Of a stretch of 64,000 nucleotides of DNA, positions 1-10,744 are shown one piece after another (the first letter of the stretch is position 1; every line of letters begins with the position of its first letter). Both the position numbers and the translations under genes were made by a program. The stretch lies in assembly GCA_963556255.1 (NCBI GenBank), contig OY744608.1, positions 33,639,654 through 33,703,653 of the forward strand, written 5' to 3'. The notes below the pieces were generated by a model. It saw nothing but the letters and a program-made list of their open reading frames with translations. It did no database searches and was not told where the DNA came from. Source of the stretch: Allolobophora icterica. Its lineage: Eukaryota; Annelida; Clitellata; Crassiclitellata; Lumbricidae.

Positions 1-46
1 TCTGAATCATCGATTGTTTAACTGATAATTTCATCTTGTTTTATAG

Positions 47-579
47 AAACTGCAGAACCGAGTTCGCTTTCTGAGGTACAGCCCGAATCAGCCGTCCATA
101 CATCGAGTGCATCGGATTTTGACCCTTCCAGTCCCTGTGCCTTTGCACCGCCTGCCTATGACTCTCTACCCAAAGACCCTCCAACCTACTCCGAAATATA
201 CACCATCTCAAACGGATGCAATCATGACAGTCCGTCCAATCAAACCCAGACGAGTTTGCATCTGGAGTCGATCTGTAATTCCGTGAATCAGAGTCATCCT
301 CTGACGGAGAATACTAACCCAACAACACACGAGGAAAATGTTCCCGGAGGATCAACTCAATCCGTCGTCGGTATAAGTCCTCCGCAGTATCTGCCAGTTG
401 CCGTCAGTTCAAACCCAGCGCCGCCGCCGCCGCCGACCTACTCCTCCTCCGTGTCGACAAGACGCACGCACAGGCCGTCCATGAGTCTGGCGATCGAAAT
501 GCATCCACTGAATCTAGGAGTAGCCAGGAGTCGACTTTCGTCACCAGAGCAAGCCAGGGTCCTTCCAGCCGCTGTTTGA
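47..579 (+). CDS. Terminal coding exon of a protein with a PPxY-rich proline/serine tail (partial)
   Basis: An open frame runs from an acceptor (TTTTATAG, AG at 45-46) to a TGA at 577-579; the same frame has a stop at 19-21, inside the presumed intron, so this reads as a last exon whose first two bases finish a split codon. About 177 residues are encoded, rich in Pro, Ser and Thr and without membrane segments. Four PPxY motifs are visible: PPAY (148-159), PPTY (178-189), PPQY (379-390) and PPTY (430-441). PPxY peptides are known ligands of WW domains, above all those of NEDD4-family ubiquitin ligases, so this tail probably docks such a ligase. Alpha-arrestin-like adaptors and small membrane adaptors have tails of this kind, but the diagnostic N-terminal part lies outside the window, so the family stays open. 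No clear polyadenylation signal was found close downstream. Confidence 0.68.
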
Positions 580-860
580 TAATTATAGGTCAAAATTCGA
601 TGACATCATTCTGATATGAACAACAGTTGTGCAGGTCATCTGGCTTGGCTAATGTATGAGTCACACGTTGAGCCGGGATAATGTATGTGTGTAGGTACAT
701 GCACACGTATGTACCTACAGGTTTCTCTACAACGAGGACATAGCCTTTGACTATGCCCACTTTTCAATGATTTTATTGGACGCGGTAATTTGTCTACCCT
801 TTCCGCTTGAATGGGTGCTTCTCCATTTGGTCCATTAGCTTGAGGTGCAAATCTTGCATC

Positions 861-1075
861 CTTGGGTGGTGCCGGTCTCTAGCTTGGGTGAAGGAGGAGG
901 GTGACGCCGATCATCTTCGTTGGGACACAGCGTCGTTAAGCAAAAACTACTTTAAACTTCGCTACTGCCGTACTTGGGTTGTGCCAGTCCAAAGCCTGGA
1001 TAAAGGAGGAGGGCGACGCGAATCATCTTAGTTGTGGCAGCGTCGTCAGACAGCAACACCAAACCTGAGCCAGAT
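861..1075 (+). repeat. Diverged direct duplication, period about 112 bp
   Basis: Two copies start near 861 and 973, both with CTTGGGT(G/T)GTGCC, then GGAGGAGGG(T/C)GACGC and a GATCATCTT-like block. The wording resembles LINE-derived repeats, but no protein motif is preserved. Confidence 0.5.
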
Positions 1076-2211
1076 AAAAAAAGTGGATAGATACCAAGAT
1101 ACCTATTTAACATCACAATCAAAGCAAGATCTATATGAAGCTTTTTACACTTGTTTAATAGGCTCCATGATTAACATACACTCTTGGCTTTAACGGGCTA
1201 TATACTAATTTGTTTTTTTCGGCTGTAATAGGAAAGATTTCTGGCCTGTATGGCCTACACTATGTAGGCAACTGTGTCGTCTAGCGTTCATTCAGATCTG
1301 ATTTTCTATGAAGCGATTTTAATTGCGGAGACACATAAAAACGAACTGTCAGTTGAACTTTAGCACCACCCATGATATTGAAAAAGACGCCCAGAGCACG
1401 TGTCCTGTGGCTTCCACACTTATATGTAACTTACACACCTGCATGTGTGCATGCATGTGAACATTTATGCAACATCTTCTAACAGCCTTTTTAATTGCCT
1501 TGATAGCGTCGTTATCTTCAAGATCAAGAAAGAAATTCGGAAGTAAAGTCATAAATTCTGGTTAGCTGTGTTGTCATAAAGTCTGGTTAGCATCCGCAAT
1601 AGGCTAATTTACAAGTCGCAAGAATATGAAAAGATCATAAAAGAACAGAAAAAGAACATAAAAGTAAGAACATAAAATCTAACGTTTAATTTTCGATCAG
1701 AGTTGCCTGTGTATCGAGTGGAGCTTTTCCGGTCATGATAACCCATCAGATTTATTAGTCTTCGACCTGCCTCGAGTTTGAACTTAGCTCTACTCATCGC
1801 ATCTCATTAGGAGTTAAAACTGCAATAATTAATCATAATTATATAGTATGAACATATAACATATAGACCTATATGTATAATTTAAATAGGCCCCTGTACA
1901 ATATATACAGATATGTATAAATGAATATAATGCATCGTCCTTATCATCATTATCAGCATTGTTATCAGCAGTATCTATGGCAAAACATTTGCAATAAATC
2001 TGCAAAAACATTGCAAAAGAATTTGCAGTAAAACCTGGAAGAAGTCGTTCGGTTCTGTGATATTAATGACCTGAAATTAATAAAGACTTTCTTCGATAAG
2101 TTACCACAAAGCAACTGTCTGATGTCATCCGACATAGAGACATATAACTCGATCGACTGTATCATAATAAACAAACGATGAAACTCAAATTTGACAAACT
2201 GCAGATCATTC
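1076..2211. other. AT-rich intergenic sequence, no gene seen
   Basis: Only short chance reading frames occur on either strand. No transposon ends or tandem arrays were recognised. The rightmost part (from about 2100) may already belong to the LINE remnant that follows. Confidence 0.4.
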
Positions 2212-3534
2212 AATGTGCAAATTGGTTCAGATCACAAGCTGGCAATCGCCTACTTGAAGATGAGTCTAAGGAAATGAATCGGACCAACAGAGAACATGAA
2301 AGGGAGGAAATGTCAGAAGATGGCAAAATCAACAATCGTCCCAACATCCAAAGAGAGATCTCCAAACTATAAAAAATACAGAGGCTTTAGCTTACAATAC
2401 ACAGGCCTATCAGAGAAAGTTTTCGCCAAGATGATAGAAAACAGTAGAACAGTAAGTTGAGAGAGCAGCTGGAGAGAAACAAGGGTAGCGTTGAAATCAG
2501 CTGCTTTCAAATTTCGTTGACATCACGGATAAAATGTTCAACCACTCCCAAGTCTTTTTCCTACAATTCCTACACTACATAATTTGTTCAAGAGATAATC
2601 AGAAGTCATCGAGTGCGATAAAGGCAGACAAAAAGATAACAGAATACTTTCAGACAAAAAGGACGACAATTAGGATGTATCTTAATTATCACCATACTTG
2701 TTTAACCTAGTTTTAGAAATATTAATGACATGCAGAATTAAGTAAGCAACAACGAAGCATGAATCCAATTAAATGGAAGGACGACATAGACATCCTCACT
2801 GCGAAAGCAGAGAACTATTCGAAATATTATTACGACCCAGATAAAAAAAAAACTAGAAGAAAATTCTGCCTAACGATTAACTTATAAATAGAAAACTAGA
2901 ACAATATAGTTATTGAAAACCCAAAGAAAATACCAATAACTACAGCATCAGAGGAGAACTATAGAACAAATTAGTAGATCAATCTGTCTATCTTTAGGGA
3001 CTAATAACCGCATATGGCAACAGCGACAACCACGCAAAGCAGAATCGGTCGCACTTCACAAGCATGCAGTTGGAAAATGAACAGGATATGGAGAAGCAGG
3101 GAAATTACAAAGACAACCAAGGCAAAGGGCGTTGCTACAACCAATTCTTCTATTCGGATTAGAATGATGGGCAATGTGAAAGCATGATTGAAAAGATCAT
3201 CACAGTAGAAATGAATTGACTACGGAAAATTGCAAGAGCCTTAAGGCTACAAATATTACAAACGACGACATAAAACAGTCTATTCTCAGATATTCAAACA
3301 CCTCTACTGGACACAGTCGTCCAGCGAAGACTCCGATAGTTTTTCATGTAGAGAGAATAACATGTAAACGAATCGCCTACTATAGAGTGATTCGAAGGAA
3401 GGAGATAAAAAGGAGGACCAAACACAATATAAATGGGATCATAATAAAACTTGGACCATAATGTGATTGAAGCACTGGGCTTGACAAATAATAAATTTAT
3501 TCGCACCCATCGCCCAAAAATGGATGGCGATGGC

Positions 3535-3573
<39 letters not shown>

Positions 3574-3580
3574 AATGACG
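2212..3580 (+). pseudogene. Decayed LINE ORF2 remnant: endonuclease end, reverse transcriptase C-terminus and 3' tail
   Basis: Three fragments of a LINE protein lie in order on the plus strand. Near 2212-2290 the frame gives IGSDHKLAIAYLKMSLRK, matching the SDH motif region at the end of an APE-type endonuclease. Near 3150-3270 the sequence decodes, with stops and frameshifts, to the region after the reverse transcriptase domain (LRKIARA, then N-I-T-N-D-D-I-K). Near 3320-3460 an RRLR..F..V-R-like and a K-R/G-G-P-N-T-like segment follow. The last stretch reads EALGLTNNKFIRTHRP and runs into a GAT microsatellite, as is usual at LINE 3' ends. Numerous stops and frame changes make it a pseudogene. 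The LINE clade is not certain. Confidence 0.6.
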
Positions 3581-3582
3581 AC
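3523..3582 (+). repeat. (GAT)n microsatellite at LINE 3' end
   Basis: About 60 bp of GAT units grading into GAC/GAT variants, directly behind the LINE remnant. It would read as poly-Asp in one frame, but that is not evidence of coding. Confidence 0.85.
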
Positions 3583-5195
3583 GATGACGATTACCTCAGA
3601 TATGTTTGCTCTGAGCATGAGAAATATATTTATGGGGTACGATTTTATAGGAACCCGACGAAGGGAATACTAGGTCATGTCAATCAAGATGAGCATATGC
3701 AGGTGAGCGTTTACACTTCTTCAAAAGCTGTTATTCCAAGCACCACAGAAGCTGACAGATAAAACATTAGGCCCTAGCTTCTGGCATGTAGATACATTAC
3801 ACGCATTGGTTTTAAAATCTTCATATATTATAACAGGCCATATTAAATCGGTACCGCTAATTCGATTCAAACGGCCTACATGTTTCTAACGAGATAAAAA
3901 TTCTCGTTTTCAAAGCAGTGTTTCTGGTTAATGGTGCGTTTGTGTATTGTTCAAAATTTTTTAGTCCGTTGTTTGGGTATCTACTAAATAATAACTAAGT
4001 CATCTCATATTGTGTTTCCTGTTTGTTTTGTGTTTAATAATAGTTGTTGCTGGCCAATATAATAATATAACCGCCTTACGAAACAGGTGCGTGTTGCGTC
4101 ACGTGACTACGTTAGCCATACAATAACGAATTTGCATAGCCAATTAGCCAACGAACTACCAAGTCTTTTCTTCTCAACACTAGTTAATATTCTGTACTGC
4201 TGGTCATGTGAATAGGAAGGGGACGACTTGCCATGTCAGTTGACGCAGCGGACTTATTCAGCCCGTTGTGTTGTGTAAATTTAGTTAGATCAACGATTGA
4301 CTTTTCGCACGAGGTCCAGGGTCACGGCGAACTGTTCAGCGCATCTAATCGCATACAGACGAGCTGAGTGGACATACAGACGACAAGCAGATAGACAGAC
4401 AGACACACCGAGACACAGACATACACGCGGACGGACGACGGATGGATTGATATATATCGCCATATACCAAGAGAAGAAATTGGTCGGTTTGGCGTACTTC
4501 AGCTACATTTCATTATCTGTTTAGTCAACTTATTTAGCCTATAATCCAAGGGAACCAGAACTTTACAGAGAAGCACCTAAGGAAAGCCATAGGCCTACTT
4601 ACCTTTGCCGAAACATTTGACGACCTTTAAAAGTCCACCAACTTGATTATGATCCTTTGTAATTCAGAACAACTGTTATTACCTTTACTGAAATAGCTTT
4701 TTAATTCAATGGATTTTTCAGTTTACAAGAATTCTCGATGAATTTTTACCAGTAGCCGACTCTCGCCAAGAGCAGTTTTGTAATTTGCGATATAAGTTCT
4801 CACTCAAAGACCCATCAGAGGTAGGCTACTATCTGGTCTGAGAGCACAAAGCCACGCTTATGAAATGAAGGTGCAGCAAACCCAGAACTTCGAGTCGAAA
4901 GAGGAAAATTATTCAAGAAAGTTGGACCGACCGCTGCGATGTTACTATGCTGAACAGTGGAAGTTCGGACCGTTGGGAGTATGCCAGGCCACCATGCGCA
5001 GCAGAACGAATGTTATATACCACCTGGAATGGACGAGACCAAGATACGTAACTCCATAAGGTAAGACGTAGCACAACCTGCAAGGAAATTACGCATAAGC
5101 ATTAAGTTTGAAGTGGACATTGGCGTTTTCCACATCTTCCCTCAAAGCTTTAAAGCGCACGACCTGATTTCCTCTGGACCCACCATCGCATTCTA
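3583..5195. other. Intergenic region upstream of the GT92 gene
   Basis: No convincing coding sequence. A possible non-coding 5' exon for the downstream gene could end at a good donor (ATAAG|GTAAGA, about 5059) and be joined to sequence after TTGTAG (5391-5393), but this is only a splice-signal argument. Confidence 0.35.
4098..4107. promoter_or_regulatory. GTCACGTGAC palindromic E-box
   Basis: A perfect 10-bp palindrome containing CACGTG, the core site of bHLH-zip factors (USF/MITF/TFE class). It lies 1.34 kb upstream of the GT92 start. A single site of this length can occur by chance. Confidence 0.25.
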
Positions 5196-5260
5196 TAATA
5201 AGTAAGTAAGTAAGTAAGTAAGTAAGTATGTTCTTTAATGAACCACCTGCGAACGCACTG
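5196..5260 (-). repeat. (AAGT)n tail of a retroelement in minus orientation
   Basis: Seven AAGT units are followed by TATGTTCTTTAATGAACC. The same junction, (AAGT)n then TAT(G/A)TTCTTTA, recurs at 25275 and in opposite orientation at 17040-17062, so this is the 3' end of a dispersed element. Confidence 0.6.
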
Positions 5261-5449
5261 TGGCTAACAGACAAGTTATACAAAGAGGCGCACGAAACAG
5301 AATAAAAAACAAACTAGGTAATGTTATATGATATGGGATAAGGAAAAAGTTAAGGTCATCTGTGTTGTTTTGTAAAGACGTTTTACATTGTAGCTGCTAA
5401 CGTCATTTAACGGAAATTATCGAAAGCCGTCAAGAGGTCATGTCAATCG

Positions 5450-6646
5450 ATGACAGTAGCGAACTCGGCCTTGAACCCACTGACCCCGAGACGCAGACCG
5501 ACGCTGAGGTACTTGCTTGGATCGGCCATTGCGATCTTCTGCCTGGCCAACGTCTACCGCAGTACCACCACCTTGAACTTCGCCAGTTCGCACGAGTACC
5601 TCGGACGATCCGAGGTCAGGCACAAAGACGACGACAGCAATTCCGCTTGGAATGGATCCCTCGGAAAGAAGAAAAGTTCGAAGGAGATCGCGCTCTTCGA
5701 CCGTCTAGCCAGGGTTCCAGTCCCGAATCCTAACGACCATCCTCCGTATAACAAATCCGTGAGAGGGCAGCTAATACCGGTACCACTTTGGCAGAGGAGA
5801 CTTTGGGCAGGTCTGAGAAACAGGACTGGTGCGATGACGGCCGATGATGAAGTCTATGAAGAGTCGGTCGACGACGAGAATTATTATTACCTAGCGGAGT
5901 TACTACAGGTGCGAATCTACTCCGAGGACAAGGCCAGGTGGTCGGTTAACGAGCTGAAGCAGTGGATGCATTATTTATTTCTGGCCGGCGTCCAACATGT
6001 CTATCTGTGCGACCACTACATGTACGACCACGAGAGACTTGACGGTGCCCTGGCCGTGTACATAAGGCTGGGTCTCGTCACCTACCTGCCGTGGGGTAAG
6101 GTGCGTGACCCAATGACGGCGCAGGTGCGTTGCTACCAGCGCTTCATAAACCGCTTCCGGCGCCGCCATCTTTGGCAGATCGCCGTCGACATGGACGAGT
6201 ATCCGTTCGCGTTGAACGACACCGACGAGGACTTCCTCATCCGGTTTGTCCGCTCGTTTCCGGAACACGTGACCGAGATCTCCATGCCCAACTTCCTGAT
6301 GCTTGGACGGGGCGATCGATCGGGGCAGTTGGTCATCGAGCGCATTAATCGAATCACGAAAGAGTCCAACGTGCTCGTCAAACCGATCTATCGGCCGCAG
6401 CGGGTCCAGGCGAACATTCATCACAACCACCTGCTGAGCGGAAGTCACGTGGATGCACAACCAGAACAGCTGCAAATGCTACACTACTGGGGCGCTCGCA
6501 GCCAGCAGTGGGGTCCAGACACTCCAAAGACCCTATCGATCACAACCAAGTGGAATGTGATGAAGATCGCATGGGCGGATAAAATCAGAAACTCACTCAT
6601 TGCCTTTGACGAATTTGATGCAATTACGAACAGTACAGGACCATAA
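5450..6646 (+). CDS. Glycosyltransferase family 92 protein, type II membrane, single exon
   Basis: A complete 398-residue frame; an in-frame TAA at 5408-5410 bounds the start. Residues 1-19 form a short basic cytoplasmic tail (RRRPTLR), 20-36 a signal-anchor helix (YLLGSAIAIFCLANVY), and 37-150 a stem; the catalytic domain follows. Domain signs are WMHYLFLAGVQHVYLCDHY (172-190), the LWQIAVDMDEYPF block with the acidic D247/D249 metal/nucleotide-sugar motif typical of GT92 (DUF23), KPIYRPQRV (311-319), HHNH (324-327) and LHYWGAR (344-350). Characterised members (nematode GALT-1) add galactose to core fucose of N-glycans in the Golgi; the acceptor here is unknown. N-x-S/T sequons occur at 68, 101, 124, 256 and 394. 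Intronless GT92 copies suggest a multigene or retroposed family. An ATG at 5440 in another frame precedes and overlaps the start (see findings). Confidence 0.9.
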   Translation: MTVANSALNPLTPRRRPTLRYLLGSAIAIFCLANVYRSTTTLNFASSHEYLGRSEVRHKDDDSNSAWNGSLGKKKSSKEIALFDRLARVPVPNPNDHPPYNKSVRGQLIPVPLWQRRLWAGLRNRTGAMTADDEVYEESVDDENYYYLAELLQVRIYSEDKARWSVNELKQWMHYLFLAGVQHVYLCDHYMYDHERLDGALAVYIRLGLVTYLPWGKVRDPMTAQVRCYQRFINRFRRRHLWQIAVDMDEYPFALNDTDEDFLIRFVRSFPEHVTEISMPNFLMLGRGDRSGQLVIERINRITKESNVLVKPIYRPQRVQANIHHNHLLSGSHVDAQPEQLQMLHYWGARSQQWGPDTPKTLSITTKWNVMKIAWADKIRNSLIAFDEFDAITNSTGP

Positions 6647-6658
6647 GATAACACTGGC

Positions 6659-6708
6659 ATTGTGGATTATGACGATAACGATGACGATGATGACGACGAC
6701 GATGATGA
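6659..6708 (+). repeat. Imperfect (GAY)n microsatellite
   Basis: GAT/GAC triplets immediately behind the GT92 stop codon, in its 3' UTR or flank. Confidence 0.7.
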
Positions 6709-6873
6709 ACATAATGTCTTCATCTTTCAGTTATTCCTTCAAACCTTAGACATACAATGTTAACATTTTCGGCTTCTAGAAGCTCTTAAGGACTTAGTGA
6801 GTATACTTGCCGCCCGAATATATTGCAGCTTCTGTTGTTCTGGATCATAGACGTTATAAGTTTTACCTATTCA

Positions 6874-6935
6874 CAGGGGCGTCTACACCATAGAAACCTT
6901 GGAGCAAATGCTCCATCCAAGAAATAAGGGGGGAA
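6874..6935 (+). mobile_element. Solitary MITE end (CAGGGGCGTCTAC)
   Basis: CAGGGGCGTCTACACC at 6874 matches the terminal motif of the hAT-like MITEs elsewhere in the window (compare 14419 and 29073). A short palindrome, GGAGCAAATGCTCC, follows. No opposite end or flanking duplication was found, so it is a relic at best. Confidence 0.3.
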
Positions 6936-6987
6936 AGATTTGTCAGTGTGTGTGTTTCTATTCTCCTCTCCTCCTCCTTCCTCAGCT

Positions 6988-7522
6988 GGACGCTGAGGAA
7001 GGAGGAAGAAGAAAGGAAGCAAGGAAAGAAGGAGGAAGAGAGAGACAGGAGTGAAAGAAGAAAGAAAGGTTAAAAGAAAGAAGGAATGAAGGAAAGAAGG
7101 AAGAAAGGAAAGGAGAAATGAAGGGATGAAAGAGCGAAAAAGAGGAAGGAAGGAGAGAAGGAAGGAAAGAAGGGAGGAAGGAAGGGAAAACGGAGGAAGA
7201 TAAGCAGGAAGGAAAGAAGGAAGGCAGAAAGAAGGAAGGAAGGCAAGAAGGAAGGAAGGAGAGAAGGAAGAAGGGAAAGAAGAAGAGAAGGGAAGCCGGA
7301 GGGAAGGATTTCAGGAAGGAAAGAAGGAAGAAAGGAAAGAAGGAGAGAAGAAAGAAGGAGGGAAGGAAAGAAGAAGGGAAGGGAAGAAGGAGGGAAGACG
7401 GAGGGAAGGATTGCAGGAAGGAAAGAAGGAAGAAAGGAAAGATGGAAGAAAGGAAGGCTGGAAGGAGTGAAGGAAAGACCGATAGGGAGGACGGAAGGAG
7501 GGAAGGAAGGAAGGTTGCAGCC
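6988..7522 (+). repeat. Polypurine tract, (GGAA)n/(GAAGG)n
   Basis: About 535 bp of almost uninterrupted purine on the plus strand, made of degenerate GGAA, GAAGG and GGGAAGG units. Long frames on the opposite strand (Ser/Pro/Phe-rich) are artefacts of this composition. Confidence 0.85.
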
Positions 7523-7632
7523 TGGGTGGAGAGGACTCCAGTCCTTCAGCCAAGTATCGTCTAATTAAAGGCATCGTCGCTGCTTCTGATAATTCGCCAC
7601 AGCTGCGTCCTTCGCCTGGCTTCCTTCGGTTG

Positions 7633-7758
7633 CTATGGAAATAAAGGCCGGAAATGACGCCAGTCGTGACACAATTAACATTGGATTGACGGCTACTATG
7701 GAAACATAAACCGGAAATGACGCCAGTCGTGACGCAAGTAACGTTGACTGACGGCTAA
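7633..7758 (+). repeat. Two-copy 63-bp tandem duplication
   Basis: CTATGGAAA(T/C)A...CCGGAAATGACGCC occurs at 7633 and 7696, with GACGGCTA closing each copy. The shared core reads AATGACGCCAGTCGTGAC. Not coding. Confidence 0.7.
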
Positions 7759-8071
7759 ACTTAGCTACGGGCTGTTGCTGCTGCTGACGGAAAGAGTGAG
7801 GATAATAGCATAATAAGTAAGCGTATGGAAAAACTAAACAAAAGGATGGAGGGAGGGATTAAGAGAGGATAAAAGGGAATGAACGGAGATATTAAGAAAT
7901 AATAATAGGCGTAGGTAAAACAAGTGCAGGGAAGCTGTGGACCTTTACTGAGATTTGACGAATCTTTACAAGGCCATTTGAAAGAGAGTCATAATATATT
8001 CCGGGAGCAGTGGAAATGGACGACGAGCAAGGGCTGTTGCAGGGTGTGAATTCGAGACAACAGTATAGACT

Positions 8072-8350
8072 CATGGGCGTCCGGAGTGGGGAAAGGGGCA
8101 TTCCCGGATTTTGCAAATATTTTACAAAAATAAAATATTTTGATTATTATGATTATCACAACAGTCCCAACACGATTTTCAATGCAAAAAAAGACTTAAT
8201 TATTTAGGTAAGTCCTTGACCATTATTTATTTTTAAAGTTTTCATGTGTTCTATTGTTCGTTCTATGCAAAAACGTCACTTTGCTCCCCTAAAAAATTTT
8301 GTCCCTCCCCTACAAAAATTCCCCCTGAAAAATTCCTGCGGACGCCCATG
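8072..8350 (+). mobile_element. hAT-like MITE, family A (CATGGGCGTCCG), copy 1
   Basis: A 279-bp element with terminal inverted repeats CATGGGCGTCCG at the left and GCGGACGCCCATG at the right. The flanks TATAGACT and TAGGGACT match at 6 of 8 positions, consistent with an aged 8-bp target duplication. The interior is AT-rich and non-coding and matches copy 2 at 30558 along its length (for example GATTATTATGATTA and CAGTCCCAACNCGATTTTCA). Confidence 0.8.
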
Positions 8351-8725
8351 TAGGGACTACAGGCTGTTTGCGGGGCTGTCGAAGAGAAAGAAGTTACGAA
8401 GTTACGCTGGACTAGAGAAATAGAGTTGAAACAAAGGGCGAGAACTTGGTTTAATATGGTGGTAGGTTGAAAAGTGTGAATACATAGAATGACGTCAAGA
8501 TGGAGGAAAAGATTGGTAGGGATGTGAGACATGAAATGCCGGTGGGATTCAGAAGGGTCCCAATGAGTGGAGTCTTTAGACTGTCATGAGAAGCCCCTGT
8601 GCAGTAGTCATTTGGCAAACATTGCACATTATCAGCGACAACCGACCACAGTCGACGACGATCAATAACATCGACCGACGCCCAACGGACGCAGCATGGA
8701 GGGAGAGACGCACACTCAGGGAATG

Positions 8726-9460
8726 GACTGATGGATAGATGGATGGATGGATGGATGGATGGATGGATGGATGGATGGATGGATGGATGGATGGATGGAT
8801 GGATGGATGGATGGATGGATGGATGGATGGATGGATGGATGGATGGATGGATGGATGGATGGATGGATGGATGGATGGATTGGTAGACGGATAGTTGGAT
8901 AAATGGATGGATGGGTGGGTGAACAGATGAATGGATGAGTGCATGAATGGATGAATGGATGAGTAGGTTGGCGGATGAATGGATGAATCAATGTGTGGAT
9001 GGATAGGTGGGTTGATGGAAGGATAGATAGACTGATGGATTGATGGATGAATGGATGGATGGATGAATGGGTGGGTGGACCATAGAATGAATGGATAGTT
9101 GGATATACTTGGAAGTTGGTAGACGGATAGATGGATGAATGGATGTTTGGATGGATGGAAAGATGGATGGATGGTTGGATGGAAAGGTTGGTAGACTGAA
9201 AGATGGACGAATGGATGGATGGGTGGGTTGGCGGATGAATGGATGGGTTGATGGGTGGATGGATGGACGGATAAACTGGTATAAGATGGATGTATGGATG
9301 GGTGCATGGGTTGGCGGATGAATGAATAAATGGACGGATAGATTGCTAGATAGATTAATGAATAGATGAATAGACGGAAAGGTGGATGGATGGATAGGTG
9401 GATGGATAGAAAGATGTATGGATAGATGGATGAATGAATGGCTGGATGAATGGATGGATA
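8726..9460 (+). repeat. (GGAT)n satellite-like array
   Basis: Near-perfect GGAT units for about 155 bp (8726-8880), followed by about 580 bp of diverged GGAT/GAAT/GGGT units. Very long opposite-strand frames (His-Pro-Ser-Ile repeats) come from the tetranucleotide alone and are not genes. Confidence 0.9.
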
Positions 9461-10240
9461 GATGCATTTCGGTGTGTAACTGGACATTTCTACAGCATCT
9501 TCTAACATTCTCTCAACGGCAAGAGAGGAAACGATTGAATGAAACATATATATAGAAGGATTGACTGAAAGATGACGTAATGGGGGACAAAAGGACGCAA
9601 GGAAGGACAGATGAATGAACGAATTAATGGAACTATGGATGGGTGGGGGCTGGAGGGATGTAAGGAAAATTGCATTCGCTAACGCAGAATCATAGTTGGG
9701 CCCCACGGCACTATTAACAAACGGCTTGTATAACCCAACCTAGTAAAAACAAAAATCTAGCTAACTCGTCTATTACAGGTTTCACCCGTAAATTTCTTCA
9801 TGCAGGGAAAGATGAACTGCAGGTGGAAGAAGTGGCAGACAGATGAGTGGAAATGCAAGCGGGTGGACGAGAGAGTCAGCTGGGTGACAGACGAAATGTG
9901 GATCAAAGGAAGACCGGACGGAAGGTGGAATGAGGGCCAGAATGATGGAAGCCGGAGAATACAGAGGCAATAAATGGACACATAAATCAGAAGGAAAAGT
10001 GACAGACATACAGACTGCACAGAGACAGGCAGAGGAGATATATTTAACACTGGACGAACGGGTGAAGAAACAAAATGAAGGATAAATGGACGAACAAAGG
10101 CAATGAGAGACATAGATACGAAAATAGATCAATCTCAAGACCACATCCGGTGCAGAGAATGGAAGGAAGGAAGGAAGAACGGAGGGAGGGATAGAAGGCA
10201 ACACGGACAGACGTCCCACCCCCGCACTATAGGGTGAGGA
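9461..10240. other. Purine-biased degenerate repeat-like sequence
   Basis: Weak GGA-rich periodicity continues from the GGAT array, with short GGAAGGAAGGAAG runs near 10162. No gene or transposon end was recognised. Confidence 0.4.
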
Positions 10241-10254
10241 GGAGATGACTACGG

Positions 10255-10742
10255 ATACAGACAGAGCGATCCCGTCAGCCAGCGCCGTTCCTCTTTGAGT
10301 TCTGTAAGCTGACGGGGCGTCGTTGCCCTTGGCGCCGGCTGCGGCTTCAGCAGCTGGTGCATGCCAGCCGAGCGACCGACCGAGGATGCTGACAGAGGCG
10401 ACGTCACGTCCGTAGCATCGTCGTCATCGTCGTCGTCGTCGTGAGCAAGAGACACATCCAAAATGGCGACCGCGACTATTCGATGGCATCGGATCAGGAC
10501 CTCGGATTACAGACCCGTCTTCGTCTGCCTGGATTAACGACGATGGCTTCACAGCCATGATGAAACTGTGTACAGGAGCGACGTCGAGAGATCGGTGTTG
10601 TCGTCAGGTAGTCATAGCCGTCTTCCTCGGCCGATGAACACCGATGCGTGCGTCGCGCGCAGAGAGCGCGGGTGCGTCATTGTCGTGTAGCGCGCAGAGA
10701 GTCATGGGTAACTGTCCGTCCACGCTTCGCCTGCTCGACAGG
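10255..10742. promoter_or_regulatory. CpG-rich island-like segment
   Basis: GC- and CpG-rich compared with the surrounding AT-rich DNA, with GTCGTC repeats at 10420-10442 and a duplicated CGCGCAGAGAG (about 10657 and 10690). It could mark a promoter or first exon of a plus-strand gene, but no conserved protein was recognised. Confidence 0.3.
10704..10741 (+). CDS. Possible first coding exon (MGNCPSTLRLLD...)
   Basis: ATG in a strong initiation context (GTCATGG) opens a 38-nt frame, MGNCPSTLRLLD plus two bases, that ends at a good donor (GACAG|GTGGGT). MGNC at an N-terminus is the classic form of N-myristoylation plus palmitoylation. It sits at the end of the CpG-rich segment. No downstream partner exon could be identified, so this is a speculative call from signals only. 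Confidence 0.22.
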
Positions 10743-10744
10743 TG

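Noticed and set aside
5975..6475. 166-codon minus-strand frame and other frames inside 5450-6646
   Set aside because: Antisense shadows of the GT92 coding sequence.
8576..9706. 376-codon minus-strand frame rich in His-Pro-Ser-Ile
   Set aside because: Produced entirely by the GGAT tetranucleotide array, which is open in several frames on both strands.
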